A program made the translations under genes and the position numbers. A stretch of DNA of 64,000 nucleotides from NCBI RefSeq assembly GCF_005281835.1, contig NZ_RZIS01000002.1, forward strand, positions 434,001 to 498,000. The letters are read 5' to 3'. The stretch is from Vibrio profundi. Lineage in GTDB: Bacteria; Pseudomonadota; Gammaproteobacteria; Enterobacterales; Vibrionaceae. Positions 8,839 to 18,995 of the stretch are shown here, piece by piece. Every line of letters starts with the position of its first letter. The first letter of the stretch is position 1. The notes under the pieces are model-generated. The model did not search any database. It was given only the letters and a program-made list of their open reading frames with translations, and was not told the DNA's origin.

Positions 8839-9765
8839 TTAGGCTTTGCTGTTTTGGCTTTCAGCAAACTTTTCTAGGCCTAAAACTAACGCAATCGCGA
8901 CAAACATCATGACAATCGCTAACAGCAATTGTGAAGGCTGTGACGTGACCGCCTCGAAGTCAAATGGCGATAAGTTTTCTTGAATCAGAGGGACTTGCTC
9001 ACCTTTTGAGTTTGTGCGCCAGCTGATGGTTTCTTTCCACGGCCAGATTTTAGGTAAAGTACCAATCATTAAGCCGGTGAGAAATACCAAAGTAAAATCT
9101 CGGAACGACTTAAGAAGCCAAGATAGAACGTGAGAAAAGCTTAATAAGCCAAGCACACAGCCTGCTAAAAACAGCGCTAAGATATCGACTTCAAAGCCTT
9201 TCACTGCGCCCAAAACAGGGGTGTACATGCCAATAAGCAACAAAATAAAGCTGCCAGAGATACCCGGTAAGATCATCGCGCAAATGGCGATGGCACCAGC
9301 CAGTAAAACGTTGAGGCTAGTTGGCTCCATTTGCAGAGGTTTTATCACGGTAATGCTGTAAGCGAAGGCAATTCCTAGAATCAAAAACGCCAGCCGAGAA
9401 AGGTCACGCTTTTCAATTTGCTTAAGAATATGGAAAACGGACACTAAGATCAGGCCGAAAAAGAATGACCATAGTGGCACTGGATGAGTTTCTAGCAACC
9501 AAGAGATTAATTTGGCAAGTGTCGCGATACTGGTTAGCACCCCACCAAATAATGAAATCAGAAACAAACCGTTGATATGAGCGAACGCAGCCTTGAAGCC
9601 TTCACGTTTCCACAGCCCCAAAACGCTTGGGTTGATGCGTCTGATGCTTTCTAACAGTGTGTCATAAATACCGGTAATAAAAGCGATGGTACCGCCAGAT
9701 ACGCCAGGAACAACATCGGCTGCTCCCATCGCCATACCTTTAAAGAATGTGCTTAAGTAGTTCAT
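8839..9765 (-). CDS. popT: DUF368 membrane protein (PopT-type undecaprenyl phosphate translocase)
   Basis: A 308-residue polytopic inner-membrane protein. It opens with the family signature MGAADVVPGVSGGTIAFITG and repeats a related glycine/proline-rich element in the second half (MILPGISGSFILLLIG), an internal inverted duplication typical of DUF368. From published work, DUF368 proteins recycle undecaprenyl phosphate across the inner membrane, and in V. cholerae the family member on chromosome II matters for fitness at alkaline pH. The gene is monocistronic and divergent from the qrr gene across a 240-bp regulatory region. Confidence 0.88.
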   Translation of the reverse strand: MNYLSTFFKGMAMGAADVVPGVSGGTIAFITGIYDTLLESIRRINPSVLGLWKREGFKAAFAHINGLFLISLFGGVLTSIATLAKLISWLLETHPVPLWSFFFGLILVSVFHILKQIEKRDLSRLAFLILGIAFAYSITVIKPLQMEPTSLNVLLAGAIAICAMILPGISGSFILLLIGMYTPVLGAVKGFEVDILALFLAGCVLGLLSFSHVLSWLLKSFRDFTLVFLTGLMIGTLPKIWPWKETISWRTNSKGEQVPLIQENLSPFDFEAVTSQPSQLLLAIVMMFVAIALVLGLEKFAESQNSKA

Positions 9766-9895
9766 CGAAATATATGGTTAAGAGTGGTTGGGTGCAGTAT
9801 ACAAATTTTATTGTCGAAAAAGTATGAATATGAAAATGGGGGATAAACTTATCACTTGTGAATAGCAACTTAGTGCATAGCTAATTGCATTTTAA

Positions 9896-9921
9896 TTGCA
9901 AACTGCAATTGCATTTTGCAA
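9896..9921 (+). promoter_or_regulatory. Two tandem LuxO-type binding sites upstream of qrr
   Basis: TTGCA-AAC-TGCAA at 9896-9908 and TTGCA-TTT-TGCAA at 9909-9921 both match the TTGCA-N3-TGCAA pattern bound by LuxO, directly abutting and about 60-75 bp upstream of the sigma-54 promoter, the usual enhancer position. A third, imperfect TTGCA copy starts at 9885. Confidence 0.8.
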
Positions 9922-9982
9922 TTTGTGAGTGAAAAATGGTAGTTTTTTGCGATATAGCGCTTAAAAACACCCTTTTTAAAGT

Positions 9983-9998
9983 TGGCACGCAACCTGCA
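9983..9998 (+). promoter_or_regulatory. Sigma-54 promoter of qrr
   Basis: TGGCAC-GCAAC-CTGCA gives GG at -24 (9984-9985) and GC at -12 (9996-9997), which predicts transcription start near 10009, exactly at the 5' end of the conserved Qrr sequence. Confidence 0.9.
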
Positions 9999-10008
9999 TT
10001 ATTAACAT

Positions 10009-10118
10009 TGACCCTTCTTAAGCCGAGGGTCACCTAGCCAACTGACGTTGTTAGTGAATAAATTTTTGTTCACACTATATATAAGCCAATTGCCCTTTTT
10101 GCGATTGGCTATTTTTTT
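10009..10118 (+). ncRNA. qrr: Quorum regulatory sRNA (Qrr)
   Basis: About 108-110 nt. The 5' stem-loop GACCC...GGGTC is followed by the family's conserved core (CTAGCCAACTGACGTTGTTA, 10034-10053), which pairs with luxR/hapR and other mRNAs with Hfq. The 3' end is the terminator stem AGCCAAT/ATTGGCT plus a T-run. The complete first stem-loop makes it Qrr2/3/4-like rather than Qrr1, which is known to lack nine bases there. With phosphorylated LuxO and sigma-54 driving it, it should be made at low cell density. The family call is from direct recognition of the core sequence; the paralogue number is not assigned. Confidence 0.93.
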
Positions 10119-10220
10119 ATCTGAATCTTACCGTTTGGCTAACCACTCTTATCCTAACTGCCTAGTTTTACTGAGATATTACAGCTCTCTACATCTACTT
10201 GCTCAAGCCTATGAACCTAA

Positions 10221-10646
10221 CTAAAACTTACTCTTTAGTGAGTTAATTAGTGCAATGTAAATTGGGTTGCAGAATTCAGCCACTTCATCTTCAGAGCTTG
10301 ATTCATAGGTGGAAGTCCATTCAATAAAAGTTTGACCGCTATCTGTAATCGGAAATAGCGAGACTTTACCAATGTAGTTTCTCACTGCATCTTTAGCGAT
10401 TGGGCCGGGGCCGTCGTCAATTCGATAGGTAAAGGTGTGAATGTGTGTGTCCACGCTGAGCAAAGTTTCGTGAAATAAGTCATTGAGTATCCGTTTGGCA
10501 CCCACTTCAGTGCCTGAAGCATTGCCAACGGTTTCGACTTTGGTGACCACTTGGTCTGCCCATGGCAGTTGGTGAAAGTTAGCAATGGTTTCCCAAACTT
10601 GGTCGACAGGAGCGTTAATTACGCTTGTGTTATAGCAGTGTCCCAT
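10221..10646 (-). CDS. SRPBCC/START-fold (polyketide cyclase-like) protein
   Basis: About 141 residues, beginning MGHCYNTSVINAPVDQVWET. This start has an AGGAGAGG ribosome site a few bases upstream, whereas the longer in-frame version to 10709 has none. The pattern APVDQVW, the KRILND region, the aromatic FTYRIDDGPGP strand and the FIEWTSTYE strand fit the SRPBCC lipid/hydrophobic-ligand-binding fold, as in MxaD/CoxG-like proteins. No enzyme function can be assigned. It lies between a malT terminator and the qrr gene, on the minus strand. Confidence 0.75.
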   Translation of the reverse strand: MGHCYNTSVINAPVDQVWETIANFHQLPWADQVVTKVETVGNASGTEVGAKRILNDLFHETLLSVDTHIHTFTYRIDDGPGPIAKDAVRNYIGKVSLFPITDSGQTFIEWTSTYESSSEDEVAEFCNPIYIALINSLKSKF

Positions 10647-10724
10647 GATCCTCTCCTTGGTTACGTGGCCTCGTATCAGGTGAGAAAAGCTGAACTTGAA
10701 TCGTGGCAACGTGATATAAAAATA

Positions 10725-10761
10725 AAGCCAACCATTTACTCAAAAAGCTTATGGTTGGCTT
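10725..10761 (-). terminator. Terminator downstream of malT
   Basis: Eleven-base-pair stem AAGCCAACCAT/ATGGTTGGCTT with a 15-nt loop, followed on the minus strand by TATTTTTAT; it separates malT from the SRPBCC gene. Confidence 0.75.
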
Positions 10762-10839
10762 AATCCCTATAATTGTAGGTGAGAATCCCTAATTACCAAG
10801 GGCGTACAATCTTTCCTATAGAGGAACAGTGCAATAAGG

Positions 10840-13548
10840 TTAGTAGCCCATTAATTGCAATAAGTTCTCTGCAGTACTAATCGCTTCTTTTCTATTGGCA
10901 ATATTGAGTTTTTGGTACAAGTTTCGAATGTGCGTTTTAATTGTCGTCCCTGCCACATCTAGCTCTTGTGCGATTTGTTCGTTACTGAAGCCTGAATAAA
11001 TAAGACCTAGCACTTGCCACTCTCGTTGGGTGAGTGGGCTAGTTCGTACTAATTCCGGAATGTTCGGGTGATTCACTAACTTCTCTACAAAATCTTCATC
11101 AAAGTGGACAGAACGGCTGCGTTGAGTGGTCGAAATGTCTTTCATGATTTGCTGGGCACGATGGCGTTCTAAATCCCCTAACTCGGTTTTGTTGCTGAGT
11201 TTTTCTAGCAAGTGACCAATCGTTGCACCATCAACTAAGAAGTTTCCGACCATACCGGTTTGGTTGGTCATGTTTAGCGCTTCTTTCAACAACGTTTTCG
11301 CTTTGTCTTCATCCTTAAGTTGTACACAAAGCACGGATTCAACGATGAGGTTTCGATTCGTATCGGTGACTAAATTGGCTTGTTCGGCTTCGCCTTTCAG
11401 GAACTTCAAAGCGGTGATTGCTTCATCAAACTGACCTAAGTTGATGTGCGCACGAACAATGTTACGCCATTGCAGTTGACAGAAATGGTTGCTGGCATTT
11501 TCTGGGCGAACCGCGACTTTTAGCCAATCTTGGATAGCTTCTTTATTGCCTTTTACTTGCCAAAATAGCAGCAAAGACAACGAAGCGTTGGCGGTCCAAT
11601 CTACGTGGTAAGTTGATTGGCGCAGTAAATGTTGGATTTGCTCGATGAACTTCGATGCTTTGTCTAATTCACCGCGACCAATCGCAATTCTAGCCAGCAT
11701 TGAGTAGCTATGCAGGTGCTTACTTGGTGAGTGATGCCCTAGGATCTCTAACCCTTTGTAGCAGCACTCTTCAGCTTCGTCTAATCGGTTCCAACACCAG
11801 AAAATCTGCGCACGGACTCGTAGAAGGAATTCATGCAGCGGTACGTGTTGTAATTGATGATCTTCAATCAGTTTAAACGCTGAATCTTGCAGTTCGAATG
11901 CGGCTTGTACAAAACCTTGTGCAATTAGAATCTCACTCTGCTGCAAAATGGCCCACAGCGCTTGGTGGTAAACTTGGTACTGACGAGCAAGCTTCTCCGT
12001 TTGCTGCATCATAGGTAGCGCACGGCTAAGATTACCCATTACGTGGTTCACTTCACCGACAACAGATGTTGCCACTATACGGCTACGGTAAATGTTCGTG
12101 TTGAGTTGGCTTAAAGCAAGCTCAGCGAACTCGAGAGCTTGCTCTGGGTTGTTATGGTTGATAGCCACTTGAGCTCGCAGGGCATTGCACTCGCCTTGCT
12201 GTTGGGTGTCTATGGTAATGTCGCGTTCTTTATATTCAGCTTCGGCTTCGGCCAGTAGCGTTCCAACTTGATCGTAGCGGTGCTGACTTTGCGCAAGCCA
12301 TGCTCGCAACATAGAAAGCTTTGGGTTGCTGTATAACTGATCGCGTGTCAGTTGCTTAACTGCCATTTCCAGTGACGACAGTTCGCCTTGGTTAAACATC
12401 TTCCAGCCGTAGTCATCTAGGATTTGGGCGATCAACTCACCATCGTACGCTTTTTGTGCGTGCCCTAAGGCTTGGTGTGGCGTGTTTTGTTTTAACCATG
12501 CTTTCGCGGCGCAGCGATGTAGATCTTGTTCTTGCTGAGGGATACGCGCTTGCCTTTCATGAGCAAGGAATTCGCCAAATAAGTTATGGAAGCGATACCA
12601 GTTATGCTCACCTTCCAATGGGTAGATAAACAACCCATAGCGGTTGAGTGACTCAATCATGCCAAGGGCATCTTCGCGCTGAGTAAGGGCGTAAACCAAT
12701 TCATCGTTGAAATGATCAAGTACAGAGCACTGCATCAGGAAGTGACGTGTCTCTTTATCTAATAAATCAAAGACTTCCTCGACCAAATAGTCCCACAAAT
12801 GCGCGTGGTTAAAATGCGAAACGGATTCCGCTGACTGCGCTAACGTGCGTTTTTGATGCTGGGCTTGTAAGGCAATAAGCTGTAGCGCCGATGGCCAACC
12901 TTCAACATAAGTACGAAGGTTATCGGCAGTCGCGTCATCAATGCCATCTGCGACACGCTGGTTAAAGAAGCGCGTGGTTTCTTCAGTATCAAAAGCCAGC
13001 AGATCATTTCCGATCTCAATCATCAAATCTCGGACACGTAAATTAGCGGTGCCAAGTGGTGGTGTTGCACGGCTAGTCACTACCAACGTGAGGTTGTCTG
13101 GCATGTGCTTGAGGAAGAAGCGCATCGCTTCGTGAATGTCATCATTGTTGATCACATGGTAGTCATCGAGCACGACATAGCATTCTTGGTGAAACTCACA
13201 CATTTCGGCAAAAACTTCGCTGAAAAGTGAGTGAAGTGACGAGAACTGTCGCTTTTCTGCAAGCTTTTGAGCGTTAGGGCAAGCGTTCTGAGTCGCCTTG
13301 TTGAGCGACTGCAGTAAATAGTTGATAAAGCGAAAAGTGTCGTTGTCGCTGTCATCGACGCTGTACCAACCTACGTTGGATTTGTCGGCGAGCCATTGAG
13401 CCGCCATGGTGGTTTTACCGTAACCAGCAGGAGAACGGAACAGTACCAACTTATAGCAGGGAGCTTGTTGTAATAGGTCTAATACCCTTGGCCTAACGAT
13501 TGCGTTGTGCAAACGGCCAGGGCGGGTCAATTTTGACGGAATCCACAT
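10840..13548 (-). CDS. malT: Maltose regulon activator MalT
   Basis: A 902-residue STAND-class LuxR-type regulator: N-terminal [23 protein letters not shown]-binding P-loop near residues 39-47 (SPAGYGKTT), Walker-B-like YVVLDDYHV, a TPR-like sensor domain that binds maltotriose, and a C-terminal LuxR HTH ([20 protein letters not shown] and the adjacent recognition helix). Length and order match E. coli MalT. In the family it activates maltose genes with ATP and maltotriose. It is divergent from malP, its expected target, across a 540-bp region with CRP-like sites. Confidence 0.97.
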   Translation of the reverse strand: MWIPSKLTRPGRLHNAIVRPRVLDLLQQAPCYKLVLFRSPAGYGKTTMAAQWLADKSNVGWYSVDDSDNDTFRFINYLLQSLNKATQNACPNAQKLAEKRQFSSLHSLFSEVFAEMCEFHQECYVVLDDYHVINNDDIHEAMRFFLKHMPDNLTLVVTSRATPPLGTANLRVRDLMIEIGNDLLAFDTEETTRFFNQRVADGIDDATADNLRTYVEGWPSALQLIALQAQHQKRTLAQSAESVSHFNHAHLWDYLVEEVFDLLDKETRHFLMQCSVLDHFNDELVYALTQREDALGMIESLNRYGLFIYPLEGEHNWYRFHNLFGEFLAHERQARIPQQEQDLHRCAAKAWLKQNTPHQALGHAQKAYDGELIAQILDDYGWKMFNQGELSSLEMAVKQLTRDQLYSNPKLSMLRAWLAQSQHRYDQVGTLLAEAEAEYKERDITIDTQQQGECNALRAQVAINHNNPEQALEFAELALSQLNTNIYRSRIVATSVVGEVNHVMGNLSRALPMMQQTEKLARQYQVYHQALWAILQQSEILIAQGFVQAAFELQDSAFKLIEDHQLQHVPLHEFLLRVRAQIFWCWNRLDEAEECCYKGLEILGHHSPSKHLHSYSMLARIAIGRGELDKASKFIEQIQHLLRQSTYHVDWTANASLSLLLFWQVKGNKEAIQDWLKVAVRPENASNHFCQLQWRNIVRAHINLGQFDEAITALKFLKGEAEQANLVTDTNRNLIVESVLCVQLKDEDKAKTLLKEALNMTNQTGMVGNFLVDGATIGHLLEKLSNKTELGDLERHRAQQIMKDISTTQRSRSVHFDEDFVEKLVNHPNIPELVRTSPLTQREWQVLGLIYSGFSNEQIAQELDVAGTTIKTHIRNLYQKLNIANRKEAISTAENLLQLMGY

Positions 13549-13713
13549 GTCGATTATTAACCTTATATTTGGCTACAGAGAGCTGATAAGTGTTATTTCA
13601 GCGCCATTATTCTTATTTGACGGGCATGTTACGTGAAGCAAATCTCTACAAACCATGATCGAGTTCCGAAATATTGCGTTAGCGCCGATTTAGGGCTGTC
13701 TACGCCCTATTAT

Positions 13714-13729
13714 TGTGATCATTATCACT
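13714..13729. promoter_or_regulatory. Candidate CRP site (malT side)
   Basis: TGTGA-TCATTA-TCACT, one mismatch from the TGTGA-N6-TCACA consensus, about 170 bp upstream of the malT start. Confidence 0.65.
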
Positions 13730-13897
13730 AAAGGTTGGGTTTTATAAGCGTGATATTTAACTGTTGCATACAGGAAATGATGAAAACTTAGGAAATATTG
13801 AAATTTTTTTCGTGATCGAAATATCAGAAACGGAATTTGGTAAAGAGAACGTCAATAGAAAATTCATCAGTTGTGATTAGGTTATGCAAGAGGGTGA

Positions 13898-13913
13898 TGT
13901 GATCGTAATCACT
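13898..13913. promoter_or_regulatory. Candidate CRP site (malP side)
   Basis: TGTGA-TCGTAA-TCACT, one mismatch from consensus, between the malT-side site and the malP-proximal MalT-box-like cluster. Confidence 0.65.
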
Positions 13914-13968
13914 TCAATCATTTATTCGCCGTTCGATGATGAGATTCAGATCACTAACTGATTGCCAG

Positions 13969-13997
13969 TACGCCCCCTACGCCCTGCCTTCTACTCC
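13969..13997 (-). promoter_or_regulatory. MalT-box-like cluster upstream of malP
   Basis: Read on the minus strand: GGAGTAG, then GGGCGTAG and GGGGCGTA. The same GGAGTAG plus GGGGCGTAG pair occurs before malS (23441-23460), next to a GGATGAGG that matches the E. coli MalT core. The site is about 100 bp before the malP start. Confidence 0.5.
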
Positions 13998-14088
13998 TTA
14001 TATGGTGGAAGGGCAGGATGATGTTTAGTTAATGGTGACCATGCACGATATGTCACAGATGAATTAAAACAAAAGTGAGATTTCTGAA

Positions 14089-16542
14089 ATGAAAGCTACT
14101 CAACAAAAAACTTTCGACAAAGTTTCTTTCCAAGAAAGCGTTAAAAAGCACTTATCTGCTACCTATGCAACCACAATCGAAACAGCGGACAGCCGCGCAT
14201 GGTACCTAGCAATGGGACGCGCGTTAGCAGAGCTAACTACTTTCGATATGCTTGCAACAGAAAATGACGAGAAAATCACCAACGCAAAAAGCGTTAACTA
14301 CTTGTCTCTTGAGTTTCTAATTGGCCGTTTAACGGGTAATAACTTAATTAGCATGGGTTTATATGAGCAAATCACTCATGCGATGGAAGAGTTAGGTCAA
14401 AATTTAACAGACCTACTAGAAGAAGAGCGTGACCCTTCATTAGGTAACGGTGGTCTAGGCCGTTTAGCAGCATGTTTCATGGACTCGCTAGCCGCGCAAG
14501 AATTCCCAACTGTTGGCTATGGCTTGCACTACGAATACGGTTTGTTTAAACAATCGTTTAGCGAAGGTCATCAACAAGAAGCGCCGGATGCATGGCGTGG
14601 TGTGGAAGGTTACCCTTGGGAAATCGCTCGCCCAGAATTGGCACAAGAAATTGGCTTCTACGGTCATGTTGAAGTGTACCAAGACAACGGTAAAGAGAAG
14701 CGCCGCTGGGTTCCAGGCATGCAAGTGAAAGCAATGCCTTGGGATCTTCCAATCGTTGGTTACGAGTCAGACACTGTTTACCCACTACGTTTGTGGGAAT
14801 GTCAGGCGATTGCACCTTTCTCATTGGCAAGCTTCAACAATGGTGACTACTTCGAAGCGCAGCACGCGCTTATCGATGCGGGCAACATTACTAAAGTGCT
14901 GTACCCGAACGATAACCACGAAAAAGGTAAAACACTGCGTTTGATGCAGCAGTACTTCCACAGTGCGGCTTCTATTCGCGATATTCTTCGTCGCCACGAA
15001 GCAGCAGGCCACACGCTTGCAGCACTGCCTAAATACGAAACCGTTCAGCTAAACGACACGCACCCTACGATTGCTATTCCTGAACTAATGCGCATCTTGA
15101 TCGATGAAAAAGGCTTAGGTTGGGATGAAGCATGGGCCATCAGTTCTAAGACGTTTGCGTACACAAACCATACACTACTGCCAGAAGCACTAGAAACGTG
15201 GAGTGAATCTCTTATCCAGCGTCTACTTCCTCGCCATATGGAAATTATTTACCATATCAACCACTTGTTCCTACAAGACGTACGTGCGAAGTGGCCTGGT
15301 GATGTCGCGAAGCAGCAAAAACTGTCTATCATCCAGGAAGGCTTCCACCGTATGGTTCGCATGGCTAACCTATGTGTGGTTGGATCGTACGCGGTAAACG
15401 GTGTAGCGGCGTTGCACTCTGCATTGGTTAAGCGCGATTTGTTCCCTGAGTTCAATGAGCTATACCCGAACCGTCTGCAAAACGTAACCAACGGTATTAC
15501 GCCACGTCGTTGGTTGAAGTTCTGTAACCCTGGTTTGTCATCGCTAATTTCAGAGAAAATTGGCAGTGAGTGGCCAGCGGATCTTGATCAGCTAGCGGCG
15601 ATTGCGAAATACGCAGACGATGCGAAATTCCAAAAAGAATTCATGGCTGTGAAGAAAGAAAACAAACAGCGTTTAGCGGATTGGGTTTCGGACAACATGG
15701 GTATTGAACTAGATACCAACGCTATTTTTGATGTGCAAATCAAACGTCTTCACGAGTACAAGCGTCAGCACCTGAACATGCTGCATATTCTATCTTTGTA
15801 CCACCGCTTATTGAACGACCCTGAGTTTGATATGGCACCTCGCGTTGTATTCTTTGCAGCGAAAGCAGCACCGGGCTACCACCTAGCGAAAGAGATCATT
15901 TACGCGATCAACAAGATTGCAGAAAAAGTGAATAACGATCCGCGCATTGGTAACAAGCTGAAAGTGGTCTTCATTCCTGATTACCGTGTAAGCATGGCTG
16001 AAATCATTATTCCAGCGGCGGATGTTTCTGAGCAAATCTCGACGGCAGGTAAAGAAGCTTCGGGTACAGGTAACATGAAAATGGCACTAAATGGTGCACT
16101 AACGATTGGCACGATGGACGGCGCGAACGTTGAAATCCGTGAAGAAGTGGGCGATGACAATATCTACATCTTCGGCTTAGAAGTGGATGGCGTTGAAGCT
16201 CTACGTGCCCAAGGTTACAACCCGTTTGATTACTACAATGCCGATCACCTACTGAAGTCATCCATGGATCTTCTTCTAACTGATGAGTTCACTCCAGGTG
16301 AACCAGGCAAGCTACGTGCAACATTTGATAGCTTGCTAGATGGCGGCGACCCATACCTATGTTTGGCAGATTTTGCTTCTTATGTGAAAGCACACGAAGC
16401 AATGGACGCTCAATACCGTGACCAAGCAGGTTGGGCGAAGAAAGCGATTCTAAACACAGCGTTAGTCGGTAAGTTTAGCTCAGACCGTTCTATCCGTGAT
16501 TACGTAAATAACATCTGGAAGCTAGAAGCGGTTAGCCGTTAA
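14089..16542 (+). CDS. malP: Maltodextrin/glycogen phosphorylase
   Basis: An 817-residue glycosyltransferase-35 phosphorylase that releases glucose-1-phosphate from maltodextrins in the cytoplasm using pyridoxal phosphate. Seen: SLEFLIGRLTGNNL near the N terminus, the conserved ERDPSLGNGGLGRLAACFMD, and the PLP-lysine segment EASGTGNMKMALNGALTIG with its lysine near residue 664. Length is standard. It is followed by malQ 101 bp downstream beyond a hairpin, and preceded by MalT-box-like elements and CRP sites, so MalT and CRP control is expected. GlgP is a close paralogue; the malT/malQ context favours MalP. Confidence 0.93.
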   Translation: MKATQQKTFDKVSFQESVKKHLSATYATTIETADSRAWYLAMGRALAELTTFDMLATENDEKITNAKSVNYLSLEFLIGRLTGNNLISMGLYEQITHAMEELGQNLTDLLEEERDPSLGNGGLGRLAACFMDSLAAQEFPTVGYGLHYEYGLFKQSFSEGHQQEAPDAWRGVEGYPWEIARPELAQEIGFYGHVEVYQDNGKEKRRWVPGMQVKAMPWDLPIVGYESDTVYPLRLWECQAIAPFSLASFNNGDYFEAQHALIDAGNITKVLYPNDNHEKGKTLRLMQQYFHSAASIRDILRRHEAAGHTLAALPKYETVQLNDTHPTIAIPELMRILIDEKGLGWDEAWAISSKTFAYTNHTLLPEALETWSESLIQRLLPRHMEIIYHINHLFLQDVRAKWPGDVAKQQKLSIIQEGFHRMVRMANLCVVGSYAVNGVAALHSALVKRDLFPEFNELYPNRLQNVTNGITPRRWLKFCNPGLSSLISEKIGSEWPADLDQLAAIAKYADDAKFQKEFMAVKKENKQRLADWVSDNMGIELDTNAIFDVQIKRLHEYKRQHLNMLHILSLYHRLLNDPEFDMAPRVVFFAAKAAPGYHLAKEIIYAINKIAEKVNNDPRIGNKLKVVFIPDYRVSMAEIIIPAADVSEQISTAGKEASGTGNMKMALNGALTIGTMDGANVEIREEVGDDNIYIFGLEVDGVEALRAQGYNPFDYYNADHLLKSSMDLLLTDEFTPGEPGKLRATFDSLLDGGDPYLCLADFASYVKAHEAMDAQYRDQAGWAKKAILNTALVGKFSSDRSIRDYVNNIWKLEAVSR

Positions 16543-16554
16543 TAGCAGATTTAA

Positions 16555-16588
16555 AACCAAGGCAGGCTCACTGCCTTGGTTCCTTTTA
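16555..16588 (+). terminator. Hairpin between malP and malQ
   Basis: Perfect 11-bp stem AACCAAGGCAG/CTGCCTTGGTT with 5-nt loop, followed by CCTTTT. It could cut down malQ transcription relative to malP. Confidence 0.75.
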
Positions 16589-16643
16589 AGATTTGACACC
16601 CCTACAAATTTAGAAGGTGTAAGCAGTACCTTCGGAGAGAGCG

Positions 16644-18821
16644 ATGAAAGAACAAAGCGTATTAAAACAAGTCGCAGAAATGGCGAACATTGCCGATAGC
16701 TATGTCAGTGCATGGGGCGATGAAGCAACGGTTTCAGACGAAACAATTACCCATTTGTTGGCTTCACTTGGCTATGACACCACCAATGACCAAACGCTGC
16801 TGAAATCAGCAGAAAAGAAACACAAAAAAGATGTATTAGACCCAGTTCTTGTCTTACGTGATGATGAGCCCGTTGAAGTGGCGCTAAATCTAGGTGTAAG
16901 TGCTCGTGAAAGTGAGTTTAGCTGGCGCTTAGAAACGGAGCAGGGAGAGGTACTTGAAGGCTATCTTCAGTCGCAAGTTGTTCGAGATGAACGTGCAGAG
17001 GGTGGCCCTTTAGTGTTTGCATTGCCAAACGATTTGGCATGGGGTTATCACAAGTTAGTTGTGAGCCGTAAGCGTCGTAAAACGCCTTACGAGATGACAT
17101 TAATCAGAACACCGAAAGCGTGTTTTAAGCAAGATTCGATCAATGAAGGGAACAAGCTGTGGGGCCCGAGTGTCCAGCTTTACACCCTACGAACTCAGCA
17201 CAACTGGGGTATTGGTGATTTTGGTGACTTGAAACAGCTGGTGGCTGATATCGCTTCTCGCGGTGGCGACTTTGTTGGTCTTAACCCGATTCATTCATTG
17301 TTCCCGGCGAACCCAGAAGGTGCGAGCCCATACAGCCCGTCTTCTCGTCGCTGGCTAAATATTTTGTACATTGATGTAAGTTCAGTACCTGAATTCGCCC
17401 TCAGTGCAGAAGCGCAACAAACCGTTGGCAGTGCAGAGTTCCAACAGCGATTACAAAAAGCGCGCGATGCTCACTGGGTGAACTACAGCGAAGTGGCTGA
17501 GCTCAAAATGAGTGTATTGCCGCTGTTGTTTACCGAGTTCAAAAAGCGTCACCTGGATAAGAACAGCGATCGCGCACAAGCTTTCTTAGCGTTTGTTGAA
17601 GAAGGCGGTCAAGGGCTAGTACACCAAGCGGCGTTCGATGCATTACACACAGAGCTTCATAGTGAAGACAGCAGCGTATGGGGTTGGCCGGTATTCCCAG
17701 AAAAGTACCGTAACTTCGATAGCCAAGCGACTCAGAAATTTATTAAAGATAACCAAAGTAAAGTACAACTTTACATGTACTTACAATGGATTGCCGATTG
17801 CCAAATTAATGATGCGCAGGCTCTTGCAGAAGAGAAAGGCATGTCAGTTGGTTTGTACCGTGACTTAGCAGTAGGTGTGGCAGATTCTGGCAGCGAAACG
17901 TGGGCTGATGAAGGTAACCTAGTGATGGATGTGAGCATCGGTGCTCCGCCAGATATCCTTGGTCCTCTAGGGCAAAACTGGGGTCTTCCGCCATTAAACC
18001 CGGAAGTATTGCAAGCCACAAGCTACGACGCGTTTGTTAAGCTGTTACGCGCGAATATGAAACATTGTGGCGCGTTGCGCATTGACCATGTACTGGGTCT
18101 ACTCCGTTTGTGGTTGATCCCTAAAGGACAAGATGCCACTCAAGGCGCATACATCTACTACCCAGTTCAAGATATGTTAGCGATCTTGGCTTTAGAATCA
18201 CATCGTCATCAATGTAGCGTGATTGGTGAAGATTTAGGTACAGTGCCTGATGAAATCGTTGAGATTTTAGCGGATGCCGGTGTTCACTCGTACAAAGTGT
18301 TCTTCTTTGAAACGGCTGAAGATGGTGGCTTTATTTCACCTAAGCATTATGCGGGGCAGTCTATGTCTGCGTTATGTACTCACGATATGCCAACGCTACG
18401 TGGCTTCTGGCACTGTGATGACTTGAAGATGGGTGAAGAGATTGGTTTGTATCCTGACCCAGAGCAGCTGAAAACGCTGTTTGATGATCGCTTAGAGTGC
18501 AAACAAGGCATTTTAGATTCAGTGGCATGGCATGGTTTCTTACCGGAAGGCGTTGGTCGTGATGCAAGCCAAGTTCCGATGGATTCGTATTTAGCGGAAG
18601 CGCTGCAATTACACGTAGCGGCTGGTTCTTCAACCTTACTTAGTGTTCAGTTAGAAGATTGGTTAGAAATGGATAAACCAGTCAACATTCCGGGTACAGT
18701 CGATGAGTATCCGAACTGGCGTCGTAAGTTATCAATGAATCTTGATGAATTATTCAGCCACGATGGTGTTAACCGCATTTCGCAACGTCTAACAGAAGTG
18801 CGTGCTAAAGCGAGTGAATAA
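16644..18821 (+). CDS. malQ: 4-alpha-glucanotransferase (amylomaltase)
   Basis: A 725-residue GH77 disproportionating enzyme that transfers maltosyl and longer units between maltodextrins. Motifs: LWGPSVQLYTLRTQHNWGIG, the nucleophile region ALRIDHVLGLLRLW (Asp near 480), the acid/base EDLGTVPDEI (Glu near 528) and the late CTHDMPTLRGFW. An N-terminal extension of about 150 residues is typical of gammaproteobacterial MalQ. GGAGAG lies before the ATG. It works with MalP to turn maltose and maltodextrins into glucose and glucose-1-phosphate. Confidence 0.96.
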   Translation: MKEQSVLKQVAEMANIADSYVSAWGDEATVSDETITHLLASLGYDTTNDQTLLKSAEKKHKKDVLDPVLVLRDDEPVEVALNLGVSARESEFSWRLETEQGEVLEGYLQSQVVRDERAEGGPLVFALPNDLAWGYHKLVVSRKRRKTPYEMTLIRTPKACFKQDSINEGNKLWGPSVQLYTLRTQHNWGIGDFGDLKQLVADIASRGGDFVGLNPIHSLFPANPEGASPYSPSSRRWLNILYIDVSSVPEFALSAEAQQTVGSAEFQQRLQKARDAHWVNYSEVAELKMSVLPLLFTEFKKRHLDKNSDRAQAFLAFVEEGGQGLVHQAAFDALHTELHSEDSSVWGWPVFPEKYRNFDSQATQKFIKDNQSKVQLYMYLQWIADCQINDAQALAEEKGMSVGLYRDLAVGVADSGSETWADEGNLVMDVSIGAPPDILGPLGQNWGLPPLNPEVLQATSYDAFVKLLRANMKHCGALRIDHVLGLLRLWLIPKGQDATQGAYIYYPVQDMLAILALESHRHQCSVIGEDLGTVPDEIVEILADAGVHSYKVFFFETAEDGGFISPKHYAGQSMSALCTHDMPTLRGFWHCDDLKMGEEIGLYPDPEQLKTLFDDRLECKQGILDSVAWHGFLPEGVGRDASQVPMDSYLAEALQLHVAAGSSTLLSVQLEDWLEMDKPVNIPGTVDEYPNWRRKLSMNLDELFSHDGVNRISQRLTEVRAKASE

Positions 18822-18932
18822 ACGTACGAGAGGCCAAAATATATGCACACTTTCTTACGGTTGCATAAGAAACTACAACCTTGGTCACTCAATCACAAGC
18901 TTTAGTCCGGTAAAATGAACCGTCGTTATATT

Positions 18933-18955
18933 GCCCGCGCATAGCGGGCATTTTT
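18933..18955 (+). terminator. Terminator between malQ and glgB
   Basis: GCCCGC-GCATA-GCGGGC followed by ATTTTT. It lies upstream of the glgB start and rules out the longer in-frame glgB reading that would begin inside it. Confidence 0.85.
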
Positions 18956-18995
18956 GTATAGTATTTTTTTGGATGTTTGGTTAGGGAGAATCGTT

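Larger units (their letters stand above)
13549..14088. promoter_or_regulatory. Divergent malT-malP control region
   Basis: Gene-free 540 bp. Seen directly: two near-consensus CRP sites (13714-13729 and 13898-13913), three copies of CTACGCCC or TACGCCCC (13700, 13969, 13977; reverse complement GGGCGTAG) and one CTACTCC (13991-13997), plus an imperfect inverted repeat CTGCCTTC/GAAGGGCAG around 13984-14016 before malP. Confidence 0.65.

Noticed and set aside
18954-18995. Longer N-terminus of glgB from an upstream TTG
   Set aside because: The TTG lies in the T-run of the malQ terminator, whereas the TTG at 18996 has a good ribosome site.
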